This document shows, piece after piece, positions 37,759 to 47,103 of a stretch of 64,000 nt of DNA. Location: contig NZ_FZNT01000001.1 of the NCBI RefSeq assembly GCF_900188235.1, forward strand, positions 434,001-498,000, written 5' to 3'. Source of the DNA: Lutibacter agarilyticus. GTDB lineage: Bacteria; Bacteroidota; Bacteroidia; Flavobacteriales; Flavobacteriaceae. Position 1 is the first letter of the stretch; every line of letters starts with the position of its first letter. The notes beneath the pieces were generated by a model. That model did not search any database. It was not told where the DNA came from and worked only from the letters and a program-made list of their open reading frames with translations. Both the position numbers and the translations under genes were made by a program.

Positions 37759-40700
37759 TTAGTTATTTTCAATAATTACAAATTCAGTTCGTCTATTTAA
37801 TTCGTGTTCAGTATTGGAACATGGAATACCATTTGAACATTTATTTTTTAACTTAGTTTCACCATATCCTTTTCCAACAACCCTTTTTGGATCTATTCCT
37901 TGAGAAATAATATAATTCATTGAAGAATTTGCTCGGCGTTCAGAAAGACTTAGATTGTAATTATCTGGAGCTCTACTATCGGTATGTGATTGCACTTCAA
38001 TTTTAAGAGTTGGGTATTTTTTTAGTACCCCAACAACTTTATTTAATTCAACAGAAGCATCTGGTCTAATTTCATGACTATCTAAATCAAAATAAATGGT
38101 ATTGGTTTTAATAGCTTTTTGTTCACCAAAAGTTATAAATTCAATTACAGGCTCTAAAAGTATATTTTTGGTAACTAATGAATTATTAGTTGAATTAGTT
38201 TTAAATAAATTCTCAACAGATTTAAACTTTTGTTGAGTCACCGTAATTTTATTGTCGGAATTACAATCGATTGTAAATTTATAACCTCTTCCATTGGCCG
38301 TAAACTGAGTTTCGACAAATTTATTTTTTGAATACAAACTCACTTTAGCATTTAAAACAGGTTCGTTTGTTTCTTTGTTTAGTATAATTCCTGTGATGGT
38401 TTGCGTACATTCAATAGGAGTTAAGTTGATGGTTAAATCATTGGTTTTACTCAATGTTTTATCTGAAGTAAACATTTCTTCGGAAGTCATAAATTGTTCA
38501 TTTTCAACCATTATTTTATAAGCAGTTTCGCATTGAATAGGAAAACTAAATTTATTTTCGGTGCTTGTAACTATTGATTCAATTAATTGATTTTCAAAAA
38601 ACAAACTCACTTTAGCATTTAAAACAGGCTCATTTGTTTCTTTATTTAACACAATTCCTGTAATGGTTTGCGTACATTCAATAGGTGTTAGGTTGATGGT
38701 TAAATCATTGGTTTTACTCAATGTTTTATCTGAAGTAAGCATTTCTTCGGAAGCAATAAACGCTTCATTTTCAACCATTATTTTATAAGCTGTTTCGCAT
38801 TGAATAGGAAAACTAAATTTATTTTCGGTGCTTGTAACTATTGATTCAATTAATTGATTTTCAAAAAACAAACTCACTTTAGCATTTAAAACAGGCTCAT
38901 TTGTTTCTTTATTTAACACAATTCCTGTAATGGTTTGCGTACATTCAATAGGTGTTAGGTTGATGGTTAAATCATTGGTTTTACTCAATGTTTTATCTGA
39001 AGTAAACATTTCTTCGGAAGCAATAAACGCTTCATTTTCAACCATTATTTTATAAGCAGTTTCACAATGAATAGGAAAACTAAATTTATTTTCGGTGCTT
39101 GTAACTATTGATTCAATTAATTTATTGTCAGAAAATAAACTCACTTTAGCATTTAAAACTGGTTGGTTAGTTTCTTTGTTTAACACAATTCCTGTAATGG
39201 TTTGCGTACATTCAATCGGTGTTAAGTTGATGGTTAAATCATTGGTTTTACTCAATGTTTTATCTGAAGTGAACATTTCTTCGGAAGTCATAAATTGTTC
39301 ATTTTCAACCATTATTTTATAAGCAGTTTCGCATTGAATAGGAAAACTAAATTTATTTTCGGTGCTTGTAACTATTGATTCAATTAATTGATTTTCAGTA
39401 TACAAACTCACTTTAGCATTTAAAACAGGCTGGTTAGTTTCTTTGTTTAACACAATTCCTGTAATGGTTTGCGTACATTCAATCGGTGTTAAGTTGATGG
39501 TTAAATCATTGGTTTTACTCAATGTTTTATCTGAAGTGAACATTTCTTCGGAAGCAATAAACGCTTCATTTTCAACCATTATTTTATAAGCAGTTTCGCA
39601 TTGAATAGGAAAACTGAATTTATTTTCGGTGCTTGTAACTATTGATTCAATTAATTTATTTTCAGTATACAAACTCACTTTAGCATTTAAAACAGGCTCA
39701 TTTGTTTCTTTATTTAACACAATTCCTGTGATGGTTTGCGCACATTCAATAGGTGTTAAGTTGATGGTTAAATCATTGGTTTTATTGAGTATATTGTCTG
39801 ATAAAAAAACTAATTCATTAGATTCAAAACCATCTTTAGTCGCAATTATTTTATAAGTAGTATCGCATTTTAGCGCAATTTCTTCTTTGGAATTTGGGTT
39901 GATAATTAGTTTTTTTATCAATGTATTGTTTTCAAAAATTGAAACAGGAACATCCTCTAAATCCAGCTTAGATTCTTTATGTAAAACACGAACAATAAAA
40001 TTCGAAAGGCATTGTTTTTCAATATATTTAACCGAAAAAATATCAACATCACCAATACTTTCTTTTCTGTTTGAAGTAAAAAAACCGGCATTACCTTGTT
40101 GGTTTTCTACATACCAAAAATCGTCATATTCACTGTTAATAGGTGCTTTTAAGGCTACTGGAGTTTGATATGTTCCATCTTTAAATTCACTTTTAAAAAT
40201 ATCTAATCCTCCAAGTCCTTTATGTCCGTAAGATGAAAAGTACAAGTTATTATTTTGGTCTACAAAAGGAAAGAATTCAGATTCACGTGTATTGACTTTT
40301 GAGCCTAAATTTATAGGTTCAGAGAAGGTATTATTCGGTAAAATATCAACAACATACATATCAAATTCGCCGTAACTATCTTCTTTGTTTGAAGTAAAAA
40401 ATAGTTGTTTGCCATCTTTACTAACTTCAGGACTCCTTACATCGTATTTTTTATGATTAAACGGTAAAACTTCGATATTTGAAATTTCTAGATTTTCATT
40501 AATTACAGCTTTTACAATATGCAAAGTTTTCCATTTAGCAGAATCTTTTCGAGATTGTGTATTGTAAAAATTGTTCCACGTAAAATAAACGGTTTTTTTA
40601 TCAGGGGTAAATGTAATATCACCTTCTAAGATTGGATTATTAGTATTTTTTGAGAATCTAGCTGTTTGTATAATATCACCATCATTAGTAACCGAACCTA

Positions 40701-40956
40701 CATACATTTCTAAATGTAATTGACTATTATTTCGTGTTCTTTTGTTAGAAAAGTTTTTGTCTTTATCTACCTTTTTTGAGGAAGCAAATAAAATAGTAGC
40801 ATCATCTAAATAAGAAATTCCCAATTCTGCATATACTGAATTTATAGAAGTGTTGAATACTTCAATTTTTGTTTCTTGAGCTTTTAAAGTTGAAATAGTT
40901 ATAATTAAGAATAACCAGCCTATTTTATTCATTGTACTGAGTTTATTTTTATTCAT
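37759..40956 (-). CDS. OmpA-family outer-membrane protein with PD40 region and five near-identical carboxypeptidase-regulatory-like repeats
   Basis: 1065-aa exported protein. Signal peptide at 8-26; WD40-like PD40 strands (~40-330: YFTWNNFYN, LFFTSNKEDSYGEFD, LYFSSYGHKGLGGLD); then seven beta-sandwich units of about 89 aa. Units 2-6 (about residues 408-852) are almost identical, each with the core TITGIVLNKETN.PVLNAKVSL and KTNDLTINLTPI; units 1 and 7 have diverged. A C-terminal OmpA domain (~960-1065: SHEIRPDASVEL, SHTDSRAPDNYNLSLSERRA) should bind peptidoglycan. Relatives with PD40-CpxReg-OmpA order are common in Flavobacteriia. The repeats imply recent expansion. Confidence 0.9.
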   Translation of the reverse strand: MNKNKLSTMNKIGWLFLIITISTLKAQETKIEVFNTSINSVYAELGISYLDDATILFASSKKVDKDKNFSNKRTRNNSQLHLEMYVGSVTNDGDIIQTARFSKNTNNPILEGDITFTPDKKTVYFTWNNFYNTQSRKDSAKWKTLHIVKAVINENLEISNIEVLPFNHKKYDVRSPEVSKDGKQLFFTSNKEDSYGEFDMYVVDILPNNTFSEPINLGSKVNTRESEFFPFVDQNNNLYFSSYGHKGLGGLDIFKSEFKDGTYQTPVALKAPINSEYDDFWYVENQQGNAGFFTSNRKESIGDVDIFSVKYIEKQCLSNFIVRVLHKESKLDLEDVPVSIFENNTLIKKLIINPNSKEEIALKCDTTYKIIATKDGFESNELVFLSDNILNKTNDLTINLTPIECAQTITGIVLNKETNEPVLNAKVSLYTENKLIESIVTSTENKFSFPIQCETAYKIMVENEAFIASEEMFTSDKTLSKTNDLTINLTPIECTQTITGIVLNKETNQPVLNAKVSLYTENQLIESIVTSTENKFSFPIQCETAYKIMVENEQFMTSEEMFTSDKTLSKTNDLTINLTPIECTQTITGIVLNKETNQPVLNAKVSLFSDNKLIESIVTSTENKFSFPIHCETAYKIMVENEAFIASEEMFTSDKTLSKTNDLTINLTPIECTQTITGIVLNKETNEPVLNAKVSLFFENQLIESIVTSTENKFSFPIQCETAYKIMVENEAFIASEEMLTSDKTLSKTNDLTINLTPIECTQTITGIVLNKETNEPVLNAKVSLFFENQLIESIVTSTENKFSFPIQCETAYKIMVENEQFMTSEEMFTSDKTLSKTNDLTINLTPIECTQTITGIILNKETNEPVLNAKVSLYSKNKFVETQFTANGRGYKFTIDCNSDNKITVTQQKFKSVENLFKTNSTNNSLVTKNILLEPVIEFITFGEQKAIKTNTIYFDLDSHEIRPDASVELNKVVGVLKKYPTLKIEVQSHTDSRAPDNYNLSLSERRANSSMNYIISQGIDPKRVVGKGYGETKLKNKCSNGIPCSNTEHELNRRTEFVIIENN
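38401..39735 (-). repeat. Five tandem 267-bp repeats inside the OmpA-family gene
   Basis: The landmark TTGCGTACATTCA (TTGCGCACATTCA in the last copy) on the plus strand recurs at 38401, 38668, 38935, 39202, 39469 and 39736, a constant period of 267 bp (89 codons). The copies differ at a few percent of positions, including TAC/TTT swaps and loop residues ENKL, ENQL, DNKL. The frame is kept, so copy number can change without breaking the gene. Confidence 0.93.
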
Positions 40957-41221
40957 TTTTTTTTAAAAACCTTTCAGAATTAATTAATAAAAAAGGTTTT
41001 TCTTAAAAAAAGAAAGTTTCTTACCTTCAAATTTATGTCCGTAAAATTAATAAATTCACGTAACCCCAAAAATAACAAGTACATAAATTTCTTATTCGTT
41101 AACACTCGTTAACGCTATTATCTCATTTTTTAGAGCGAAATAAATTATATTTGAATGTTATTTATTTTTTAAATATATACAAAATTCAATTGACACCCCA
41201 AAACATTCAAATTTTAATAAA

Positions 41222-43900
41222 TTGACACCTTACAAAATATTTAAACTCGTTTTTATACTTCTAATTTTTGGTATTCAAAATTTATGCGCTCAGGATATAA
41301 CAGGATTTGTTATTGATGAAGAACATAAACCACTTGAATTTGTTTCAGTAGCATTGTTACAACCTAAAGATTCATTATTAGTTAAATACACTTCAACAGA
41401 TTTAGAAGGAAAATACGAAATTTCAGGTGTAAAATCGGGTACTTATTTATTTCAAGTTTATTTAATGACATATGAGGCGCAACAAAGAGTTCTTGTCGTT
41501 GAAAACAAACACTTAAAGTTAGATACAATAAAATTAAATAGAGAAGTAAATACCCTTAATGAAGTTGTAATAAGCGCTGTAATTCCTATCAAAATAAAAC
41601 AAGATACCGTTTCATTTAATACTAAGGCTTTTAAAGTTCGGCAAGATGATAATGTTGGAGAGCTGATAAAAAAATTACCAGGAATTGAAATTGAAGCAAA
41701 TGGAACTGTAATAGCACAAGGAGAAGAAGTAACTAAAATTTTGGTTGATGGTAAGGAGTTTTTTACAAATGACCCTACAATTGCACTTCAAAATTTATCG
41801 GCTGATGCCATAGAAAGTGTTGAAATTATTGATGAAAATAGCGATGATTCTAGAGTTTCAGGAGTTAAAGATGGGGAACAATCAAAAGTAATTAACCTTG
41901 TTTTAAAGCCAGGTAAAAAGTTTGGTTACTTTGGTAAGGCAGGTGCTGGGTACGGTACAAATGATAGGTATGCGACCAACTTAGATTTAAACAGTTTTAC
42001 AAGTAAAACCCAAGTGGCTGTCTTTGGAAAATTAAATAATATTAATAATACGGGCGCTTCAGTTTTTAACAGAGATGGTACAAAAAGCAGTTCAGCTAAT
42101 GGGTTTCTTACTACTGGAACAGCAGGAGCAAATTTTAATTATGAATTAAAGCCCGACTATAATTTTAATGTAGATTACTATTACGGTTATACAGATAACA
42201 AACAAGGTTCTAGGTCTAACAGAACAGAGTTTTCAAATCAAGGTTCTTTTGATTCTAAATTAACCAATGTAAGTAAAGAGGTTTCAAATAACCATAATGT
42301 GAATTTTAGTTTACGTGATCGCTCAAAAAAAGGTGCTTATTTATTATTAAGAGGGAGATTTAAAAGCGATGATCGTATTGGTGATGGCGCTAATAAAACC
42401 ACTTATTTTAATGATGATGGAAGTGAAGACACTAGTAGTGATAGACTAGTAAATAGTGAAGATGAAAAAAATGATGGAGATTTAAGGTTTTCGTACCGTA
42501 GAAAGTTAAGTGAAAAAGGTAGGAATATTAGGGGAAGTTCGGGTATAACTTTTAATAATAGTAACAATCAAAACTACCAGCAGTCCTTAAACGAATACAA
42601 CTTATCTACCCCTGAAGATTATAGAAAAAGTAATGAAATAATTACTAGAGATAATAAAAATAATACGTTTAAATACAACTGGTCTGTTCGTTATACAGAG
42701 CCTATAATTAATAATCATTACCTAAACATTACTTCCGATGTTAAAAATGAAGTTAGAACACTTGATTTGGTTCAAACAAAAATTGTGAATGATGAAGAAA
42801 AACCCGGATTTGATCATATTCAAGATTATAAAAGAGAGCAATATGAAAATACCTTAGGTTATTTATTTAGTAAAAACAAAATGCAAGTTTCTCTTTCGGT
42901 AATACATGACATTAAAAAACAGTATTTAGATATTGATGGTTTTTCGATTTTAACAAAAAACTATACCAATATTTTACCAAAAGCAACCTTAAGTTACGAA
43001 GTTAAAAAAGGGAAAAGGGTTCGTTTTTATTATGCGAAAAGTATTATTACACCTAATGTTGGACAATTATCACCCATTATAAATGATTTTAATCCTTTAA
43101 GAGTCTCGTTTGGAAATCCTTCACTAACTCCATCAGAAGCACATCATATAAACGCACGTTTTTTCTCGCATAGTTTTAAAAGCGCCAACAGTTTTTTTAT
43201 TTACTTAAAATATAACAAAACAAATAATGCTATAGTTTCTAAGCGTTATTTTGGTGAAAATAGGGTTAGATACTCAACCTTTGAAAATTATGGGGCAAAC
43301 TCTAATTTAAGTGGAAATATCAACTTCAGCAGGAAAATTAGCAAACTAAATATTAGATATGCAGTTAGAATGAATGGAAAAATGTACGATAGAACTACTA
43401 TTATTTCTGAGGAATACAATGTAATTAAATCTAAAACAACAGGTGGTGGACTTAGCTTTAGTAATATTAATAAAAACATTGTTGATGTAACTGTGGGTGG
43501 AAAAATAAAGTATACCAATTCAACTTATTCTTTGCAAGACACCGAAAATAATTATGTAGAACAAAATTATTACACCAAATTTGATTACGATATTTCAAAC
43601 AGTATCAATTTTAATTCGCAATTTAATTATTCATTATATTCTGATAGTAATTTTGATTCTCAGGCTGTACCAATATGGAATGCAGCTGTGGAATATGTTT
43701 TTATGAAAGGAAAACGTGCAAATTTAAAATTACAGGTAATTGATATTTTAAATAAAAATATAGGTGTTTTTATTAGAAGTACACCTGATTATTATGAAGA
43801 AACCTTCAGAAAAAATTTAGGTACTTACGCAATGTTAAGTTTTAATTATAATTTAAAACCACCTTCAGGAAAAAATAGTAAAAGACATAATAAAGCGTAA
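41222..43900 (+). CDS. TonB-receptor-like outer-membrane beta-barrel with carboxypeptidase-regulatory N-domain
   Basis: 892-aa exported protein. The signal peptide ends in LCAQ; residues ~25-110 are a CarboxypepD-regulatory-like domain (DITGFVIDEEHKPLEFVSVA); a plug-like segment follows (KLPGIEIEANGTVIAQGEEV, KILVDGKEFFTNDP), then a ~650-aa barrel of the OMP_b-brl_3 group. No TonB box is obvious and the ligand is unknown. The start is a TTG; no in-frame ATG lies before the signal peptide. No partner SusD lipoprotein is present. It is divergent from the OmpA-family gene across 265 bp. Confidence 0.9.
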   Translation: MTPYKIFKLVFILLIFGIQNLCAQDITGFVIDEEHKPLEFVSVALLQPKDSLLVKYTSTDLEGKYEISGVKSGTYLFQVYLMTYEAQQRVLVVENKHLKLDTIKLNREVNTLNEVVISAVIPIKIKQDTVSFNTKAFKVRQDDNVGELIKKLPGIEIEANGTVIAQGEEVTKILVDGKEFFTNDPTIALQNLSADAIESVEIIDENSDDSRVSGVKDGEQSKVINLVLKPGKKFGYFGKAGAGYGTNDRYATNLDLNSFTSKTQVAVFGKLNNINNTGASVFNRDGTKSSSANGFLTTGTAGANFNYELKPDYNFNVDYYYGYTDNKQGSRSNRTEFSNQGSFDSKLTNVSKEVSNNHNVNFSLRDRSKKGAYLLLRGRFKSDDRIGDGANKTTYFNDDGSEDTSSDRLVNSEDEKNDGDLRFSYRRKLSEKGRNIRGSSGITFNNSNNQNYQQSLNEYNLSTPEDYRKSNEIITRDNKNNTFKYNWSVRYTEPIINNHYLNITSDVKNEVRTLDLVQTKIVNDEEKPGFDHIQDYKREQYENTLGYLFSKNKMQVSLSVIHDIKKQYLDIDGFSILTKNYTNILPKATLSYEVKKGKRVRFYYAKSIITPNVGQLSPIINDFNPLRVSFGNPSLTPSEAHHINARFFSHSFKSANSFFIYLKYNKTNNAIVSKRYFGENRVRYSTFENYGANSNLSGNINFSRKISKLNIRYAVRMNGKMYDRTTIISEEYNVIKSKTTGGGLSFSNINKNIVDVTVGGKIKYTNSTYSLQDTENNYVEQNYYTKFDYDISNSINFNSQFNYSLYSDSNFDSQAVPIWNAAVEYVFMKGKRANLKLQVIDILNKNIGVFIRSTPDYYEETFRKNLGTYAMLSFNYNLKPPSGKNSKRHNKA

Positions 43901-43913
43901 TAACTTATTTTAT

Positions 43914-44453
43914 TTATGAAATTAGCCAGTTTTGTTGTTTCATTAAATTATAAATATGTGCATAATGGTGGTTACAATGCCAAGCATAAATTCCAATATT
44001 TTTTTCTAAAGAAACCAATTCTTTACTTTCAGGATGAATAAAACTAAGTTTTAAATTTTTTGAAGTCAACCCTTTTAGTAAATAAATCCATTTTGCATGC
44101 ACCGCTTTTAAAACGTTTATAGAAAGTAGGATAGGAGCTGACTTGCTATCAAACAATTTAGCCCATTTATCTTCAAAGTATGCCTTAATTATTGGTTTAT
44201 CTTCTGTAAGTGTCCATTTAAACCGTATATAACTATTTTGATGACTGTCAGCACAATGGTGAATAACTTGCCTTATTGTCCAGCCGTTTTCTCTGTAAGG
44301 TGTATTTAATTGATCGTTATCTAAATGTTTTACTAACTTATCAAGTTTTGAAGGAAAGTTTTCAATAATTACTATCCATTCATTTAATTGATTCTCATTA
44401 ATTACAGAGGGAATTATAGCTTGTCCAATTGGATATTTTAAGTCTTCCATCAT
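43914..44453 (-). CDS. YfiT/DinB-family putative bacillithiol S-transferase
   Basis: 179-aa four-helix DinB-fold protein. Metal-ligand histidines fit the family: QVIHHCADSHQNSYIRFKW in the middle and HCNHHYAHI near the C-terminus. The first residues DLKYPIGQ and WTIRQVIHH match the YfiT group, shown in Firmicutes to transfer bacillithiol to electrophiles (BstA). bshA in the same window shows the organism can begin bacillithiol synthesis, which strengthens this call. It starts 4 bp after the TPR lipoprotein gene. Confidence 0.86.
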   Translation of the reverse strand: MMEDLKYPIGQAIIPSVINENQLNEWIVIIENFPSKLDKLVKHLDNDQLNTPYRENGWTIRQVIHHCADSHQNSYIRFKWTLTEDKPIIKAYFEDKWAKLFDSKSAPILLSINVLKAVHAKWIYLLKGLTSKNLKLSFIHPESKELVSLEKNIGIYAWHCNHHYAHIYNLMKQQNWLIS

Positions 44454-44457
44454 TTAA

Positions 44458-45147
44458 CTATTTTTTATCATATTTTTCAATAAAACGTTTAGCTTGTTTA
44501 TTTCCAGAATCTAAGCTAACAGATTTTTTGTAAAATTCAATGGCTTTTAAAGTATCTCCATTTCTTTTTAAAGCATCAGCATAACTGTCATAAACGTTTG
44601 AACTATATGGGTATAATGCTATATTTATTTTGAAAATTTGTAATGCTTCTTCGTAATTTTTAGTTTTTAATTTTTGGTAGCCTAACCTATTAAAGTTCTG
44701 TTCTTCAATAGTTGGATCTAAAGAATCGTTTTTTTGAATTGTGAAATAGGCTTCTAATGCTTTATCAAATTCATGATTAGCTAAATATTCTGAAGGTGTT
44801 TTTTCAGTAGGATCTAATTTTTTGAAATTGTATTGTAAAGATTCATTTTCTTTAGGAACTAAAACTAAATACGCTTTACCATTACTTGGATTGTTTAAAA
44901 ATTGAATTTTTTCATTCATTTCTTTAACAAAAAAGGTGTTTTCATCAATTTTAAGAGGTTTAATTGCTGTTGCGCCACGCCATTTTAAAAAGAGCGTATT
45001 ATCATTAAAATAAACGGTAATTAATTCATCTGAATTATAGAGATAACGCCCCGTTGTTTTATTGATGAATGCTTCACTGTTTGAAGTATTTGAACAACTG
45101 ATTATAAATAATAAAAGAAGGGTATAAATACTAGTTTTGAGTTTCAT
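44458..45147 (-). CDS. TPR-containing lipoprotein
   Basis: 229-aa lipoprotein with lipobox LFIISC (Cys18). The middle part (GRYLYNSDELITVYFNDNT, beta-rich) is unassigned; the C-terminal half has three TPR-like helical pairs (NFNRLGYQKLKTKNYEEALQ, VYDSYADALKRNGDTLKAI). It may scaffold protein interactions at the outer membrane or periplasm. Function unknown. It is the first gene of a two-gene unit with the YfiT-like gene. Confidence 0.78.
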   Translation of the reverse strand: MKLKTSIYTLLLLFIISCSNTSNSEAFINKTTGRYLYNSDELITVYFNDNTLFLKWRGATAIKPLKIDENTFFVKEMNEKIQFLNNPSNGKAYLVLVPKENESLQYNFKKLDPTEKTPSEYLANHEFDKALEAYFTIQKNDSLDPTIEEQNFNRLGYQKLKTKNYEEALQIFKINIALYPYSSNVYDSYADALKRNGDTLKAIEFYKKSVSLDSGNKQAKRFIEKYDKK

Positions 45148-45256
45148 AATTTTTTGAAGTTGTCATGTGAAAATATAAAAAAAACATCTAATGATTTAAT
45201 AATTAGACGTTTTTTTATTTGTTTTGTAACAAATTAACTAACCTAATTTACTTCAA

Positions 45257-45291
45257 TAAAAAAGCCTTGATTTTACAATCAAGGCTTTTTT
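45257..45291. terminator. Bidirectional-type terminator after the PPIase fusion gene
   Basis: AAAAAAGCCTTGATT and AATCAAGGCTTTTTT form a perfect stem with a 4-nt loop. It terminates the minus-strand PPIase gene. A second, weaker stem (CATCTAAT / ATTAGACG with T7) lies at 45184-45216, just upstream of the TPR gene. Confidence 0.88.
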
Positions 45292-45312
45292 AATATATTA
45301 TTTTGAAGGGAA

Positions 45313-46245
45313 TTATTTTACATCCATTAATTCAACATCAAAAATTAAGGTAGCATCTGGAGGAATAACTCCACCAGCACCTTGACTTCCATAGGCTAAA
45401 TTTGAAGGAATTACAAAACGTGCTTTATCTCCAACTTTTAATAATTGAATACCTTCATCCCAACCAGCAATTACTTGGCCAACACCAATTGTAAAATCAA
45501 TAGGTTGTTTACGTTGGTATGATGAATCAAAAACAGCACCATCAACTAACTGACCTTTGTAGTGTACAGAAACACCACTACCTTTTGTAGCTTGTTTTCC
45601 GTTACCTTCTTGTAAAATTTTGTAACGTAACCCACTTGGAGTTTCATCGTATCCAACAGCAATTTTATCCATTGCTTCTTTTGCTGCTTTTTTAGCTTCT
45701 TCTTCTCTTTTTGCTCTTGATCCTTCAAAAGTTCTAAAAGCTTCAACTGCATTAAATTTTTCAGCAGCTTCACCAACTCTTACTATTTCTAAAGTTTCTA
45801 ATACATCGTTTTGAGCAATTGCATCAACAACATCTTGTCCTTCAACAACCTTTCCAAACACAGTATGTTTGTTATCTAACCAAGGTGTAGCAACATGTGT
45901 AATGAAAAATTGAGACCCGTTTGATGCAGGACCAGAATTTGCCATTGATAAAATTCCAGGACCACTGTGTTTTAATTCAGGGTGAAATTCATCATCAAAG
46001 CTATATCCAGGAGAACCTGTACCAGTACCAAGTGGACATCCACCTTGAACCATAAAATCAGCAATTACTCTGTGGAATTTTAACCCATCATAATAAGGAG
46101 TTCCTTGTGGTTTTGAACCATTCTCTAAGTTTCCTTCAGCTAAAGCAACAAAGTTACCAACAGTACCAGGAGTTTTTTCAAATTCTAAATTTACTACTAT
46201 AGCACCTTTTGAGGTGTTAAATTTTGCGTATAATCCGTTTTCCAT
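45313..46245 (-). CDS. Cyclophilin-FKBP fusion peptidyl-prolyl isomerase
   Basis: 310 aa from the preferred start. Residues 1-160 are a cyclophilin-type domain ([18 protein letters not shown] with the catalytic Arg, [19 protein letters not shown]); after a charged linker ([19 protein letters not shown]) the C-terminal ~100 aa are an FKBP domain ([39 protein letters not shown]). No signal peptide is visible, so cytoplasmic folding is likely. The longer reading to 46269 would begin at a TTG overlapping the -7 box TATATTTG (46267-46274), so the ATG at 46243-46245 is preferred. Confidence 0.92.
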   Translation of the reverse strand: MENGLYAKFNTSKGAIVVNLEFEKTPGTVGNFVALAEGNLENGSKPQGTPYYDGLKFHRVIADFMVQGGCPLGTGTGSPGYSFDDEFHPELKHSGPGILSMANSGPASNGSQFFITHVATPWLDNKHTVFGKVVEGQDVVDAIAQNDVLETLEIVRVGEAAEKFNAVEAFRTFEGSRAKREEEAKKAAKEAMDKIAVGYDETPSGLRYKILQEGNGKQATKGSGVSVHYKGQLVDGAVFDSSYQRKQPIDFTIGVGQVIAGWDEGIQLLKVGDKARFVIPSNLAYGSQGAGGVIPPDATLIFDVELMDVK

Positions 46246-46266
46246 TTTCTTAATTTTAAAACGTAG

Positions 46267-46274
46267 CAAATATA
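46267..46274 (-). promoter_or_regulatory. TAnnTTTG -7 box of the PPIase fusion gene
   Basis: Minus-strand TATATTTG followed by C, 21 bp upstream of the ATG at 46245. Confidence 0.58.
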
Positions 46275-46387
46275 CATACTTTCATTTGATATGAAAGGAT
46301 ACAAATCCTAATTTGTTGTTAAGGCCTTAGATGTTTTATAAAACAATAAGTTAGAATTAAATACGAAATCTATTTACTTGTTTTACC

Positions 46388-46433
46388 TGACACTAATTGT
46401 CGTGTTATAAACAAATTTAGCAATGTATTTTTG
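46388..46433 (+). promoter_or_regulatory. Dyad-23-TAnnTTTG promoter A (drives sRNA 1)
   Basis: The dyad TGACACTAATTGTCG (46388-46402) is followed after exactly 23 bp by TATTTTTG (46426-46433). Geometry puts the dyad centre near -44 relative to the predicted start, where the -33 element would sit. The same layout occurs three more times downstream. Confidence 0.7.
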
Positions 46434-46439
46434 TAATGT

Positions 46440-46532
46440 AATTAATAGTGAGAATTACAAAATTTTTCATAAATAAGGTTTGATTGTTTAAACTACCCAA
46501 TTATAGAAGTGTGAATTGGGTAGTTTTTTTTT
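46440..46532 (+). ncRNA. Putative small RNA 1 (twin of the RNA at 47631)
   Basis: Predicted transcript of about 93 nt with no ORF. A small dyad (TGTAATT ... AATTACA) straddles the start, then comes an unpaired conserved stretch (AATTTTTCATAAATAAGG, TTTGATTGTTTAAA) and a 12-bp terminator hairpin (AACTACCCAATT with AATTGGGTAGTT, 46491-46525) followed by nine T. The body is highly similar to the element at 47631-47722. The terminator stem has changed on both arms compared with its twin (ACTACC versus AAGCCC), a sign of selection on structure. Confidence 0.62.
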
Positions 46533-46578
46533 CGACATTTAGTGTCGTGTGTTACAACAAATTATCTTCATAAATTAG
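46533..46578 (+). promoter_or_regulatory. Dyad-23-TAnnTTTG promoter B (78-aa protein)
   Basis: CGACATTTAGTGTCG (46533-46547), 23 bp, then TAAATTAG (46571-46578), one mismatch to TAnnTTTG. It starts on the base after the sRNA 1 T tract and lies 22 bp before the ATG at 46601. Confidence 0.6.
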
Positions 46579-46600
46579 TGCTTTATTAAAGATTTGAAGT

Positions 46601-46837
46601 ATGAAAAAATTAATATTTATTGGGGCATTATTCATTTTTGCTTGTGTTATGGCTTTCATGACAAAAGACACCTATGTTTATATTGAAAAAGATGTGTCAA
46701 GTGATGTTTTTCATTATAATAAGAAATGTTCAACAATTCATAATCATGTAATGAAAAGAGTGACTTTAGCTGATGCTCAACGACTTGATAAAAATGTATG
46801 TAAAGAAGAAGTTTGTAAAGAAGAAAAAGAACATTAA
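46601..46837 (+). CDS. Small exported protein with Ada-like Cys motif
   Basis: 78 aa. An N-terminal hydrophobic segment (residues 4-21) is followed by a short domain FHYNKKCSTIHNHVMKRV... with cysteines at the KKCS site and at the C-terminal NVCKEEVC (C-x4-C). The pattern Y-H/Y-x3-C-x-I...TL.DAQ...C..x..C resembles small secreted proteins with an Ada-metal-binding-like zinc site, where the C-terminal pair is usually C-x2-C. Binding of zinc is therefore possible but not shown. It lies within the dyad regulon and is followed by a perfect palindrome right after its stop. Confidence 0.72.
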   Translation: MKKLIFIGALFIFACVMAFMTKDTYVYIEKDVSSDVFHYNKKCSTIHNHVMKRVTLADAQRLDKNVCKEEVCKEEKEH

Positions 46838-46889
46838 TTTATATGACACTCAGTGTCATATAAATAATAGTTTTTGTAATTTATATTTG
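46837..46889 (+). promoter_or_regulatory. Dyad-23-TAnnTTTG promoter C inside a 29-bp perfect palindrome
   Basis: The core TGACACTCAGTGTCA (46844-46858) is a perfect 7-1-7 dyad lying in a 29-bp perfect palindrome (46837-46865). After 23 bp follows TATATTTG (46882-46889). Downstream bases resemble the start of the two sRNAs (ATGTAATTTAAGAATAAG) but no terminator follows, so the transcript likely has a ~208-nt leader before the gene at 47104. Confidence 0.65.
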
Positions 46890-47103
46890 TTATGTAATTT
46901 AAGAATAAGTAGTTTGAAATTATTTTTTTAATAAAGAATATTTAGAGTAATTATACTTTTAAAGGCTTTTATAAACTGCTAAAAATTTATGTTAAATAAT
47001 TAATTTTTCTTATTCATAATATTACTATTTCATATTGTTTAACATTGATAATTATTGATGTTTTAATTATATTTATTCTGTAGAAATTTTAAATTATTTT
47101 ATT

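Noticed and set aside
38401..39735. CRISPR-like regular repeats
   Set aside because: The 267-bp period is coding, in frame, and without unique spacers.
39095..39856. Plus-strand ORFs over the OmpA-family repeats
   Set aside because: They are reverse-complement shadows of the tandem repeats.
40957..41221. RNA or regulatory element in the divergent gap between the OmpA-family and receptor genes
   Set aside because: Only A/T runs, GTTAAC-type short repeats and two TTGACACC sequences were seen; not enough support.
45546..45776. Lysine-rich minus-strand ORF inside the PPIase gene
   Set aside because: Alternative frame of the charged linker of the PPIase fusion.
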